Positions 11,312 to 23,405 of a DNA stretch of 64,000 nt are shown in pieces (the stretch's first letter is position 1; each line of letters begins with the position of its first letter). The stretch spans positions 45,603,160 to 45,667,159 of the forward strand of contig CAXKWD010000009.1 of assembly GCA_964059195.1 (NCBI GenBank), written 5' to 3'. Both the position numbers and the translations under genes were made by a program. Origin of the DNA: Ectobius pallidus (taxonomy: Eukaryota; Arthropoda; Insecta; Blattodea; Ectobiidae). The notes beneath the pieces are model-generated. The model saw only the letters and a list, made by a program, of their open reading frames with translations. It was not told where the DNA came from and did not search any database.

Positions 11312-12547
11312 CAGTGCTTTAGTTGGGCCGGTACGCACCGGTACTGCGTACCGGTATAAAATTATTTTCCTTCTACCATACCGGGAAAAATATGTGCTCC
11401 GGTACGTCGTACTGGTAGTACAGGAACAATATTGTACTAAAATACTTATTAAATGTCTAATTCAATACCAAAGCAGGATAAACTTTGATATATGTCCCTC
11501 GAAAGTTTTCTAAGTCTGAAAGTTCACGTTGATATGCTATGAACTGCGAAGATTCCCGAAGTGCCATCTGAAGTCACTGCTGCCAATATATGCACCAAAA
11601 CCCCAGACATGTGTTCTGCAAGTCCCAAAATGTAAAAATCGTAAAAATCCGGTGACTGGTGTTCATACGAACAATATCGAGTCACGTTGGCGATCCCTCC
11701 GTGCACGCCTAGCCAGGGGCGGTATCAGACGCGTTTTCTACCCATTTGGTAGAATACTTGTGGCATCTGGACTGTAAGCACCGACTAGCAGATCCATTTC
11801 AAGAAATGGAAGATATCAGGACTGTTTATCCTGTAGATTAGAGTTTAAAGTTAAGTAGGTTTAGCGCCTTTACTTGTAAATAAATTACTGTTATTATTAT
11901 TATTGCGAAATTGCGCATTAGAGTCAGTGTCTTCACGTTGGAAATTGGCAGCGTGACCTAGGGTAAACAATTCCAGCAATGTTGGCAGCAGTACATGACG
12001 TCTCCAATCCAAAATGGCGCGTGCCTGGTAAATAAAGACTTCGTCGAATGTGCAATTAATCTGTTTGTATAAATAAATTATTTAAACGTTTGTGTAATTA
12101 AAAAAAAAATGCAGAAAAAATGTCAATGACGCGTAGGCCTTAAAGATTCTGAACAACAAGAAAAACGCAGGAAACGGCAACTTTTTTTGAAGGGACATAT
12201 TCCAAAGTTGAGTCCCAGAGGGGGGTATTCGTTAAAAATGACAAGCACTATTAAATTCGCCACAGATATGCGTTCTAATCTTCACCTTCGTGCGCATTTC
12301 TACAGTTACTTTCTCCTTAGATTACATGTTGGCTAGCCACCTTGTTTTCATAAAATGTGTGGAACCACCACTAGACGTTTTTGATCCTGCTCCATACGTC
12401 AGATCATGGCTACAAGGGGCAATAGGTCAGCAGAAGAAACTGCATGCAGAAAATGTCAACCGAAGGATTACATTCAGTATGAGGCGATATGGAAAATTTT
12501 GAAGTAAGGTGGGTACCCCCAAGAAATATTTTCCAACTAAAGCACTG
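11312..12547. mobile_element. hAT-type element, long copy
   Basis: The TIR CAGTGCTTTAGTTGG at the left is matched by CCAACTAAAGCACTG at the right. The flanking 8-bp duplications are identical: attaagac at 11304-11311 and 12548-12555. The outer parts match the 380-bp copy at 62176-62555 closely, including a palindrome-rich stretch of GGTACGCACCGGTAC type. About 760 bp in the middle (roughly 11463-12225) is absent from the short copy and contains an ISXO2/Merlin-like transposase fragment. The middle may be a nested insertion or the part lost from the short copy. Confidence 0.9.
11649..11841 (+). pseudogene. ISXO2/Merlin-like transposase C-terminal fragment
   Basis: The frame ending at 11777 contains TGVHTNNIESRWRSLRARLA, which matches the conserved His-Thr-x-x-Ile-Glu-Ser-x-Trp block of ISXO2-like DDE transposases of the Merlin superfamily. 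After IRR the reading shifts by one base. The other frame then continues through HLVEYLW and ends with DPFQEMEDIRTVYPV and a TAG at 11839-11841, again typical of this family's C-terminus. One frameshift therefore breaks the fragment. The N-terminal zinc-binding part and the first catalytic aspartates are not seen. Merlin also makes 8-9-bp duplications, but the host TIR here begins CAGTG and is hAT-like. Confidence 0.65.
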
Positions 12548-12555
12548 ATTAAGAC

Positions 12556-13754
12556 GTTAAATAGTATACAATATACCTACATAAATAAGGTTGGCCTACA
12601 CGCTGCGCAATTGGAAACATATACTGATTCATTATTGCGACTAAATACAGAACACAATAATAAATAAGTCTTAATAACTGCACTACACCGACTCACACTG
12701 AAATATAGGCTACTGCATCACGGTCAACGCAATACTGCAGAGCAGAGCAAAGCCAGCGTCAGTAACGTCACCATGATTACGGCAGCGGCGGGAAACACGC
12801 ACAGCGGAAAACACCGCTGAACATCATAGTTCATTGTGTCTCCCGGCATCATATAATGCTTTATTTTAAAGTTTTTTTTTTCCGACAAGGAAATCTCGTA
12901 TGCTGGTCCCTGCTGGTTTGAATAGGAATTCAGAGCGTGAGCAAGTCCATGCAAAAATTAACTTGTATAGTTGACGGACGTTTAGCGAAAAGAAAAGAAA
13001 AGAAAAAAAATTGCTCGAAGTGCTACTGAATTTAGAACACACTCATTTTATGAATTTTAACTATTAGAAAATAAACCTTAATGTGCAAAAAGAGCTCTTA
13101 TCTGAGGGAACAACCAGTAATATCTGCACGACCTTCGCTACTTGTTTTATATATTTGGACACTCACTGCTCCATTTGTATTCAAATTGCACCATTATTAC
13201 AGAAATGTTTTGCATGAAGAGAATGGCCAGACTTGATCATGCAATGGTCAGTTCATAAATTCCGACGCTATTAACTGCGAATATGTGAACGATGCCGTTT
13301 GGGAAACGGTTTGGTGGAGAGGGAAAAGCAAACATGTTCCTATGTGGCGCATAAAATATGCAAATGTAAAACAAATTGCAGCCCATAGACGTGGGACTAG
13401 TTCTGCAAAATAGTGCGTGTATTTGCATGCATAGTAGAAATCATAAAATTCAAATATCAACACTACCTGCTTCCGAAACAAATATTATTCTGTGTACTCG
13501 GCCTCGGACATGAATCAACTGCTACTGGTTCGCAGAATTGTACTGCTATAATAGTTTATAAAATGGTACAAGTTTTTGTATTTCTTGTTTATTTGTTTCT
13601 CGTTTGTTTTGTATATTATTCAGAATTAAATTCTATCAAATTTTAAAAATGTTCAGTTATAAGCCTATGACTAGAAGCAACACTGAAAATAAAATGTTAT
13701 AATGGTCTTGATTTCAATTTAGTGTTTGTAATTTATCAGTCACCTTAAAAATGC
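12556..13754. other. No gene recognised
   Basis: No bounded element or recognisable coding domain. Overlapping small frames at 13237-13646 on both strands have no family resemblance that I can name. Confidence 0.4.
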
Positions 13755-13965
13755 ATGGAGCTTGACTGGTTATTAAGTGTCAATATGTTACTTTCTGAGA
13801 TTGCAAGGTGGACGGAAAAATGTCTGTCCGTTTGTCCGTGTGCTTATACAAGTAACTCGAATATGTTGTTATCAGGTTTTCATAAAATTTTAGTAAACAT
13901 ACCTATAACGTTCATAGGACGAACGCTATTGACTTTGAACCAAATCAGTCGATCAGTACCGGAGT
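13755..13965 (-). repeat. Inverted fragment of the subunit repeat
   Basis: On the minus strand this carries the same order of blocks as 4219-4420: an accurate GGAGTAACGAC start, an ACCGGTCAACCGA-like core in diverged form, and the GACAGACATTTTTCC tract. It is more diverged than the other two copies. Confidence 0.6.
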
Positions 13966-13989
13966 AACGACCAATTAACGGTCAAATGC

Positions 13990-15000
13990 TTTTTAAATAG
14001 CAAATAATCACTATACTATAAAACCGGGTGGCTAACTCTCTCTGTCATTGACTTAATTGTTTGTCCACTTTCAGACGAGCCAGAAATTTGAAATTCGGGC
14101 CCATTTATAGTTTGCAACAGATAGTTTGTATAGTTTCCACTAATAGTTTGGAACACTTATATTTTGCAATAATAAATATTCCCAAACGATCCGATTTTTA
14201 ACTTCCGAAAAACATTCAAAATTGCGAACGAAACTTTAGGGTCTCTGTAGACCTTCTTTGGATGCTTATAGTGTAAACGGTAAGTCGTATCAACCGATTG
14301 TACAGGAATAAGTTAACGGATTTTGAAAGATCTACAAGTTTTTCCTTTGACTTTTTACGTATCTCCATCGGTTATACCTTAGACTGAGTTAGATATTTTG
14401 ATTTGAAGTAAATTTTGTATATTTTTCCTCACAATATATAATTTTTGACACATTTATAGCACAGATACGCGTATAATCGTAAAATTTGACAGGATTATTG
14501 GCACATACAACAGTCGTAAGTGTGCAAAATTTGGTGTTTCTAGCTGCCCATGGAAAAACTGGCTGGATAGCCGTGACGTCATTCACGTCTACGACAGTCC
14601 AGATCATCCATTAACATTAACATTGATGTCCAGATCATCCATTAACATTGATGTTTACACACTTCCAGATGAGCCAGAAACTTTAAATATGGCAAACTTT
14701 TAGCTTATAGCCAATGGAAAAATTCCAAAAATCCACTTTTTAAATTTTTACTTTCAAAATAAACTTTTGAAATTTGTTGATTACATGTTTGTATGGCTTC
14801 AGATGTTTCGACAAAAATAAAGGAATATGCCTATTTTTGACGTGAGGAATTTGTTGTAAATTCGTTCTGCTAATATTCTAGTTATCCTAATTATTCCTTT
14901 ACATATGCTTATCAAACTTTTTTCAAGAAACAGTGGTTTTAAACTCAGTAGTTTCTGAAATATAGCCCATTAACTCCATCTGGCACTTTGTTATATCAGT
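13990..15000. repeat. Low-copy repeat-like region with internal duplication
   Basis: A direct duplication of about 32 bp, built around CCAGATCATCCATTAACATT, is at about 14599 and 14631. Two segments starting TTTCAGACGAGCCAGAAA and TTCCAGATGAGCCAGAAA (about 14070 and 14664) suggest an older tandem unit of about 600 bp. No coding capacity is recognised. Confidence 0.4.
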
Positions 15001-15254
15001 TCGCCTGATTTTATTTCTTATGTACAAAACCAACACACATACACATAGGGATAAACACTGACCAAGCTTTCAAATAAATAAAGTACTGTTAACACACTAC
15101 TTTAAGAAGGCATGTTGACAATTTTCACTCCAGAAGAAACTTCGAGCATAATAGCGATTCCAAGGAAAGCTCCAGTTGAATACAGGCCAGAAATAGACTG
15201 ATGAAAGACGGAGGCTCACAGAAAAGCCGTGGTCTACAATAGGACGAAAAGAAT

Positions 15255-17105
15255 AAAAAATAAATAAATAAAATCAGGTAAACTGATGTACAAAAGTGCC
15301 AGAATGCTTTTGTTTAATCAGTGATAATTGCAATTATGATAGCCCCATTCAGAAAATAAATTATTTTTGTAATAGATCTCCGACTTAAACTCCAGATCGA
15401 TTCATTAAGCAGGGCTTACGGAAGAACAAAGCTCTAAAGTTTATACATTTTACGAAATGCCCTGGAAATAATATTAATAATCAGGGCCCGGATTCTGATG
15501 TCATAAAATTGTCTGAAAAATGACCTATAAAATGACCCTAAATTTTAAAGAAAATGACTTAATAATTATAAAAAAGACCTAAAAACTGATATTTTATTTA
15601 TAAAAAATTATTATTGTACCCACAAAGTTATAGAATAGTTTGTACTGTACATAACTGTAAAAATTGTAAATAAGTGCAATGTTGTGAATGTTCTTTTCTC
15701 ACGGAAATTTATACTGGCACTGAGGCACTGGAGAGTCAAAATTCGGCATTTCCTTTTGTGGTCTGCCGGATTATTCTCATTTCCGACTGAGACATGACAA
15801 CACTTAACGCCGAACTTTTCCTTCTTGCATTAAACAAACAACACTTCAAAGACAGCACTGCTAGCGACGAAAAAAACTTAATACACTCAATGTAAATACA
15901 TGAAAATGACTAAAGAAGGAAGCAAATGACACGAAAATGACAAAATAATGACCTAAAATTGAAATAAATGCCCTAAAAATATAAAATTGCATAAAACGAC
16001 AAAAAATGACCTAATAAAATTGCATTTCTATAATCTAGAGGCCATGAATAGGATTTATTTACAAGTTGGGAATGTCTATGCAGCATCAATAAAAATATGA
16101 CATGTCATTAGAATCCGGGCCCTGTTAATAATGTAATAGGCCTACGATTAGCTGTCATGTTTGTTTCAGTATTATAGCTTATGAATGAATAAAAAGTCAG
16201 TCTGAAATCTATCTGTCAGGAATTACATTAGGTATATTGCTGCACAGGAGCGAATAAGAAAAATACATTAAAATATAATATAGATAGCCTATCGGTAGTC
16301 ATACATATCGATAGAATGAACAATATTATATCGATATTCAACGGCTAGTTGTGTTTTAAATATTTTATTTACATTATTTACACTGACATCGTTATAAAGA
16401 AATAAATCAATCAAGGCGGGTTAACAATATCAATAAACGATTGGCAATTACCTATTACGTTACGTTTAATAGGCCTACAATGTGGGCCATGGAATAATAT
16501 TGTAGCGTCTTAGGCTATATCCATTACAAAATTAATATTTACATTAAATTGGAAATGAAAGGATTCTCTTTAATAAGTAATTTCGCCTATTATTCTACTT
16601 ACAGAAACTCATTAACAACATTAGTTACGGGAGCTCGGCCGCTGGTTGGCTGTCCTCGAGCCAATCAAAATGCTTTGGATTGTTGGAGAACGAAGATTAT
16701 ATTATATAGATGTGACTGTTAATTACTCGTTATTTCGGTACCCGTCAACCGATTTGGTCCAGATCCAATAAGCTTCTTCCCATGGACGTCATAAATGCGT
16801 AATATACCAAATTTCATGAAAATTCGATAAAACGTATTTGAGTTATCGCGCCTTTCCAATATATTAACATAAAAATAGGCACTAAATTGAACATTGCTTC
16901 GGTACCGATCAACCGATTTGGTCCAATATCAATAGGCTTCTTCCCATGGACGTTATAAATGTGTATACAAAGTTTCATTGAAAATCCGATAAAGCGTATT
17001 TGAGTTATCGCGGGTACAGACACACGGACAGACAGACGGACGGACGGACAGACATTTCCCGTCCCCCACACAATCTTCCAAAGTTTCATACTGGCACTTA
17101 ATAAA
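15255..17105 (+). repeat. Interspersed repeat with tandem subunits, copy 2, interrupted by a MITE
   Basis: The parts outside 15474-16132 align with copy 1 at 3090-4420. The MITE interrupts it at a point where copy 1 reads through without it, around 3249-3268. The 3' part has two subunits, with cores near 16738 and 16901, and ends in the same GGACAGACATTTCCCG-type tract. Confidence 0.75.
15482..16124. mobile_element. hAT MITE, 643 bp, inverted copy of the 5494-8455 element
   Basis: TIRs begin CAGGGCCCGGATTCT at both ends. The 8-bp duplication ttaataat is identical at 15474-15481 and 16125-16132. The sequence is the reverse complement of the two halves of the element at 5494-8455 joined together. 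At 15830-15833 it shows one TTAA where the other copy carries the 2.25-kb TTAA element. It has no coding capacity and must be moved by a transposase supplied elsewhere. Confidence 0.92.
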
Positions 17106-17329
17106 AAGATTAGACAAAAACTGCACGACCGTTTTGCGAGCCACCTTGGTTCAAGTTTTCATGAAACAGAAAACATGGGGCAATAGTTGAGTCCCCTATC
17201 GCTTTGTTTTCCTCGGATGTTCTACCGATACTTTTCTAATATGTGCCTCAAATGGCCTCACGAGACTGATTGAACCTTATTCCAGATAGAGCTATATCTT
17301 TAAAACCTAAAACAGTGGCGGGATTCCAG

Positions 17330-18080
17330 AACTGTAGTCAGCTATGTTAACCAATAGCCCAAGGGAATGACCAATAGACGATTATATATAAATCATATAT
17401 AACCGCTTTATCTTATTTACGTGAAGTTGCTGAACTTGCGTGATAATTTTCTTCTAGTAAACAACGTAAGAGAACATTTTGAAAAGTAGATATATCTTTA
17501 TTATCCGACTACTAAATAAAGACAGCAAATGTAATTTAATGGTTATTTACGATGTAAGACCGTTACATAGAACTTACAGGAAGCAACAAGTTAACAAAAC
17601 GAGCACTAACGAGTTTTGTTATTCGTAAGAGCCTGTTAAGATCGAACATCGTACGACGTTTTATGTTATTTTGAATTGTAAATTTAAAAGTTAAGTAATT
17701 TCAGTTCGCTTAGGATTAGAATAATAATCAAAATGTTTTTGGAATTTCGTTCGTAGCGGAATTCAAGCTCTTTTGGTTGGCAACAATAAAAAAAATCACT
17801 GTTTGAAACAGTTGAATATCGCACAAACAACTGATTAAAAGATTGAACTATTTGTAAAGATATGTATAACTCTCTTGAAGTTATAGAAAAGGCAATTAGG
17901 AACTAATATTGACAAATCTTTCGCTTTGGATGAATGGGGAGAAATGAAGGTCACAAATATTGTTTTGAGCGAAACTAAATATTGTGTTGGCTTATGAATG
18001 TGTTTTGTCAAACTGTCTGTGTGTAGCTTATGGGCCCATTTTTATTGCCGAAATCGTTATTTATGTTATTTTGATTTTAA
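17330..18080. repeat. Dispersed ~0.75-1 kb repeat, copy 1
   Basis: Blocks in the same order recur at 54060-55110: TTACGATGTAAGACC, AACAAAACGAGC, TTGTTATTCG, GAGCCTGTTA, CGAACATCGTACGACGTTTT, and a final GAGCGAAACTAAATATTG-like segment. No TIR, tail or coding domain was found, so the class is unknown. The two copies differ by many substitutions and indels and are old. Confidence 0.6.
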
Positions 18081-19649
18081 AACGATTGTACGTATACACG
18101 ATAAAATAAAGGAAATGGGCAGCCGCGTAAAATGAAACTTTACATAGGCGGAGTTAGTTATGTTAAATAATTTCTTGATTTAAAATAACATGAATAAATA
18201 TATACGGTAGTCTATGCAGGCCTAATAAAAATATAAAAACGGGCATTTTTTTCCTTAGAACTCATATCTTATTTTCTGTCAGTCATCCATTTATTCGTTA
18301 TTTCCTTATTTTTTTACGTGATTTCATTCATTAAACAATAGGATACTTTCAATGTTCTCCAATACATGCAGACCTATAAACTAATTCACTTTGGTAAGGT
18401 GAGACACAAACAACCCACATCTTACAAACATCGGAACAGCAGACATGTTTTCGGGTTGTGTAGTATGGAAATTGCTTTTTATTTTGCACTGCACAGAATT
18501 GAAACTGGTTCTCGCACGTGTTGATACGTACGGCCACTTTATCATGTTCTATGTCCATCCAGCCATTGCCAGGTACGTGCTCCAGCATCTTCTACTATGA
18601 TATCAGTGATGAAGACAGATCGAGCGTGGATTTTAAGGGAGGGACCTATAATAATATTGTGAAAAAAATGGATACAACAAATATATTTTCCATCTCAAAA
18701 ATCAATTGATCACTGTAGATATTATATTTTTTTTTTAAACCGCAACGCGCTATGACGTCTGACAGCTGATCGGCAGCCATTTTACTTTGTTGCATTTACG
18801 TAGTGTACAGAAAATATTAGCTCTAACGATTGTAATAAAAATGTAAGTTTCGAAACTCCCATCTATGACTAATAAAATAGCAACATTCGTTTTTCTGTAA
18901 AAATTACTTAGTGGGTAGTTTACTCGTGTCCATTTTCAATGAACTAGCATAAAACATCTTTATTGAAGGTACTAATAAGTCACAACAAATTTAAACCCCT
19001 TATTGCGTTTACCGAATAACTTACTGTTGATTTTTACATTTTTCAGCTTTCAATGTGTAATAACTTAGACTTTTCAGGGTGTTCTAATAAAGTTCCATTG
19101 AAATGGATTTTTTTTTGTTTTCGTTACTCGACAAAATATTATTTTTTAAGGACGTGCAGTATATTGTATGAATTTTTAATCAAATTTTGAAAGCTAAAAA
19201 CTCACAATTATTTTAAAAATAACCAAATAAGAATATGAAATTTTCATCTAGTAGATTCGTCAGGGAGTTAATAAGTTTTAATTTACGCTCAAATAAAAAT
19301 TTATATGTGAAAGGAGGTAGATGCATCCGCATCAACATTTCTATTGTTTTCTTAATGTGGGCAACGAACCGGTGGTCCTGAACCTGAAATCAAAGTTTTA
19401 ATCCCAATTTGTAAGCTATTTGCACATAGTCATCCATTGAAATATTTCCTCAGTTAAATAATTTGAAAAGAAAATTTTATGCCCCCTCCCCTTAATACAC
19501 CATTGCGGATATTGAATTATTTGGATACTGGCGAAGAAAATGTGCAAAACATGCGGAGTAATAAAAATATGCAATTATAGAGAGTAAAAAGGATTTAAAA
19601 TGAAGTTTTTGCAAAAGGTAAAAATTTTATACTAATTTACTTCACAGTG
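18081..19649. other. No gene recognised
   Basis: AT-rich sequence with no element ends and no recognisable coding domain. Short frames at 18349-18709 on both strands have no family match that I can name. Confidence 0.4.
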
Positions 19650-19870
19650 CATGTGAGTAGATCAATTAGTTAGATACCGGATATCCGTCCCAAGTTCGCG
19701 GGTTCGATGCCGGTCCATGTCGATGGCATAAATGTGATAGTTACGTGACTTTAGATTTACAGGCATTTAAAAGTACTCCTGCTGAACAAATTCCGCATAA
19801 CGACGATCGTTACAGCCCTACGCAGCAGTACGCAACCGTCGTTAAGTAGCCATAACTTACACACTTCACA
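19650..19870 (+). repeat. Possible tRNA-derived SINE, degenerate
   Basis: A B-box-like GGTTCGATGCC at about 19702, preceded by a weak D-arm-like TTAGTTAGATACCGG, suggests a decayed tRNA head. The following body contains a self-complementary stretch around ACGACGATCGTTA. No second copy is visible here to confirm it. Confidence 0.35.
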
Positions 19871-22800
19871 GGATTAGCTTTACTAACATCGTGGAAAATT
19901 CTCACCAAACAGCGAGCTAACAACACAGCAGCGACATTTTACGAATCGATCACCATAACTAAGTTTCATATCATAATGCAGGCTAATGGTATTAAGCGGG
20001 ACATACAGGTTTGTGTACTGAGAAATAGGCGAAATCCATTATTTTTTCTCAGCATTTAATTGCTCTGTAATCTGACATGCTCTTATTAACTACTTCTAAG
20101 TTACAATTACATACTATCTTCTGAATTAATTAAACTGTTACAGTTACGGGTAAGTATCGTTACAAAATGGCAGCCACATTTCGAGCACTCAAATGCCGCG
20201 CAGTTTCCGTGATAACTTCCACAAATATCAATATTTCTGAGTGATTATTTTTTCTATCCATTTTTAAATATCATATGAATAAAATTATTTACAATTTTTG
20301 GAATGTCTACAGTAGGCCTACAATTATTTTTACAAAATTCTTGAAAATATTTCTTCTTGTATTTTCTTCTATACTAAAAAATTATAATTTTAAATAAAAT
20401 ATTAATAGTAAATCAATAGGTCACGTACACCATTAAAATGCGCCACGGCACTTAGATTTGTTGTGTTTCTCATAAATCTTATCTACATTGGAATTCGGTT
20501 TCTACTCATTGAAGACATTAATGTCTGCTTTGGAATTACACGCTCGATAACCATATTTCTCCAGACTCCATGTTCCCTCCCCTCATTTTGACAGACGTAA
20601 ATTGTAAAGGGAAGAAAGAAACCAAAACTGATGAAGAGTCGTTCCACTGAAGGTTCACTATTTCCTTTTAACACAGCTACCACAAAATGTTCCTCTTACA
20701 TCTAACTACTGGTTCGAAGGGAATCGGTAACGATTCAAGCAGTGGTCAGCAAGTCAATTCTGTGACAAATACCAGAGAACTTCTATTTTGAATTATTTGA
20801 AGCCTGTAAACAATAAGTGCACTGACCAATCCCTACCGTCATTTCGAAGGAAATTCTAACTCTTGTAAAATAGGAAATGAAATTATATGTCTTCTTAGTC
20901 AATTATGAAACCATGGTGCCTTACGTAGTAGCACGCCTATTAATGTCATACGTGAAGTTGTGCCTATCCAGTACCATATAAGAGAAGGTCGAAATGACGA
21001 TGGCGGATCACAGTGTACCTGGTTTGATCATCCACCTTTATAAAAGTATTAATTTTTTTTAATAATAAAATAAATGTGTTGGTAAATGTATGTAATCATC
21101 AACGTTCATACGTGAAGGGAATAATATGATTACAGATACCTCTGATACAAGAATATAATCCCTACTTCCATCTAGATGTCTTCTTTAACATCATTTCTAT
21201 TTGTTACGGTTCCAAAAAAAAGGAGCATGAAGAATTCGCTGACACCATCTTTTTTAGATACACAAGCACGCAGACATAAAGCAGGAGTGCAATTATTTTC
21301 TGTCGTACTGCTAGCCAATACTTCCACCTTCTCTCTTTTGTTTTAGTCTTTTAGTTTTCTTAGAATTCTTTTTCGTCACGTATAGGGAAGTCTACGGACA
21401 GACTGGGCAATTTTCAATCCCTCGGGGGCCCACACGTAGCCCCCGTTTTCCCCTCAAGCGTTGTAAATCCCTAATAACAGATTGCACGTGACATATGCTC
21501 GAATTCTTTCACTACCAATAGACTTTTATTTTTTAGAATGGAACAAATCGAATACAGCAGTGTTAAAGCGATTCCCTTCTACGAATCAGGGCGACATGCT
21601 ATTATCATTTCAGAACATCATACAACGTTTAGATTTTTATCGAACACTTTGAATTGTGACCTGTAGATATACAATGAGATCTATAAATAAAAATAAACTA
21701 ATATTTAGTAGAGCAAAGATACCGTAATATAATACTCAGAAAGAGGAAAGTGCACAGAGCAGTAAACAAGATAGTTATTTAACAGGCCTATGACCATCGC
21801 CGGTATGCTGGAAATATGTCCTGCAGGAGTTCTTTTGCATTTCTGTAAATGCCATCGACCTGGGCCATGACAGAATCTGCGAGCAAGGGCATAGAAAATT
21901 GGTGCCATGCTGACTGCATCACCCAGGCCAACTGAGAAGTAAGTCATTTTGAAAGTCTTGAAAGAATATTTTTACTTTCAAGGGAGTAAGATCATAACGA
22001 CTGTAAAGAAAATTGACAGAATATATTGTTTTCAGTTTTATCAAGCCAAAATCTAATGCAATAGAACACTTCTTCTGAGCTCAGAATCTCTGATTTGCAT
22101 GTAAACGATTTAGCAATGGAACACTGAATATATAAAACTTTATGTGAACAATTCACTTGGCACCAACATCTTACAAAGCCTTGAGTTCCAAGGAATTAAT
22201 CGCTAGTCTTATTAGGCTACTCAGCATGGGAATTCTGCAGTACCAGTTGTGTAATTGGCTGAGGCATTGCCCTACAAAACAGGTGGTTCCAAGTTCGATC
22301 TCGATTAGGCCATTCAGACGTTTCGAATGATCTAACCCTACTGATGGCACGTAGGTCACGCCAACAACAAACATGTGCAGGAACAACAAACAATTATATA
22401 AACACAAGATGCTTTTATAAAAAATCATTTAAAATTGGTACCGGTACTTTAAAATGTTTGAAATAAGTTAATATTTATTTGCTTTTCACTTAATAATGCC
22501 TAAAATCGATTAAAGTTCCAGCACAGGGAAAGCGAAACAGATAAAAGTGTCACTAGATGATAACTGTTATGCGAATTTATTACTGTGTTAGTTTTAAAAG
22601 TCTTGTTTTGGCATTGAAGAGCCTTTTAGATTTGCAAACTATTGTGCTAAACTTCCACGGGGAACTAGATCTTTTGCGATATTTGTATTGAAGCTATTGG
22701 AAAGTTTATATTCGAATTTCCATATCAAAGAAGATTAATACCAAACCTTGTAGACGGTTGAATATAAAGATGCTATTGCAGATGCTGATAATGACTTAGT

Positions 22801-23216
22801 AATGGGGTATAACGACTACCTCCATGTTGGTATTAATATTACACCTGATCTTCAAACATTAAGGTCGAATCTACACCACATTCCCACGGGAGAGCATGAA
22901 TTGCAGATATCCGGTTCAAGAGATGTTCCACTGCAGACATCCCATGACGGCTTGATGGCGGAGTGTATAGCGCTTGCAGACATCATGAAGCTGACAACGA
23001 AATATCTCTAACTTAAAACATTTCATTACCTCTGCGTCTGATTTCAGCTCTGTAAAGGCGATCATAGTGATCAGTTTTGACAGAGTGACACCTTTTCAAC
23101 ATTCTTATGCAAATTAGTCTTCGTAATGTTCATACAGCAGCCTACAGTATCCATAATTAAAATATAAATTACTTATCAAAATGTCTTAATGTTGATGATT
23201 GGATACTTCCTTATGC
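19871..23216. other. Mostly unannotated; possible exon at 21788-21931
   Basis: Apart from the candidate exon and a weak tRNA-like B box (AAGTTCGATCTCG) near 22290, I see no supported feature. The flanks of the large hAT-like element begin at 23217. Confidence 0.4.
21788..21931 (-). CDS. Candidate terminal exon of an unidentified host gene
   Basis: On the minus strand a splice-acceptor-like ACTTACTTCTCAG is followed by 47 codons and a TAG stop. The reading has protein-like composition: mixed, non-repetitive, with Trp, His, Asp and Met, in phrases such as LADSVMAQVDGIYRNAKELL and FPAYRRW. It is GC-richer than its surroundings. I do not recognise the family. It could be the last exon of a gene whose earlier exons lie at higher coordinates, a retroposed fragment, or chance. 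A competing minus-strand ATG frame (21705-21947) overlaps it in another phase and looks less protein-like. Confidence 0.3.
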   Translation of the reverse strand: MAWVMQSAWHQFSMPLLADSVMAQVDGIYRNAKELLQDIFPAYRRWS

Positions 23217-23405
23217 GTAATCACTAAAACCCGGATTTTCATGCACTATCAAACTTAAAAATATGCATGCATTCATGCACTATCGTATCTCCAAATATGC
23301 ACAATGAAGGGCGAATAATGCACTACCAAAAATCCGCACTGTACTGCAATATATTTCAATTTATCTTAAAACAATATACAACAACGAGTTTTTCCAAATT
23401 CTCCT

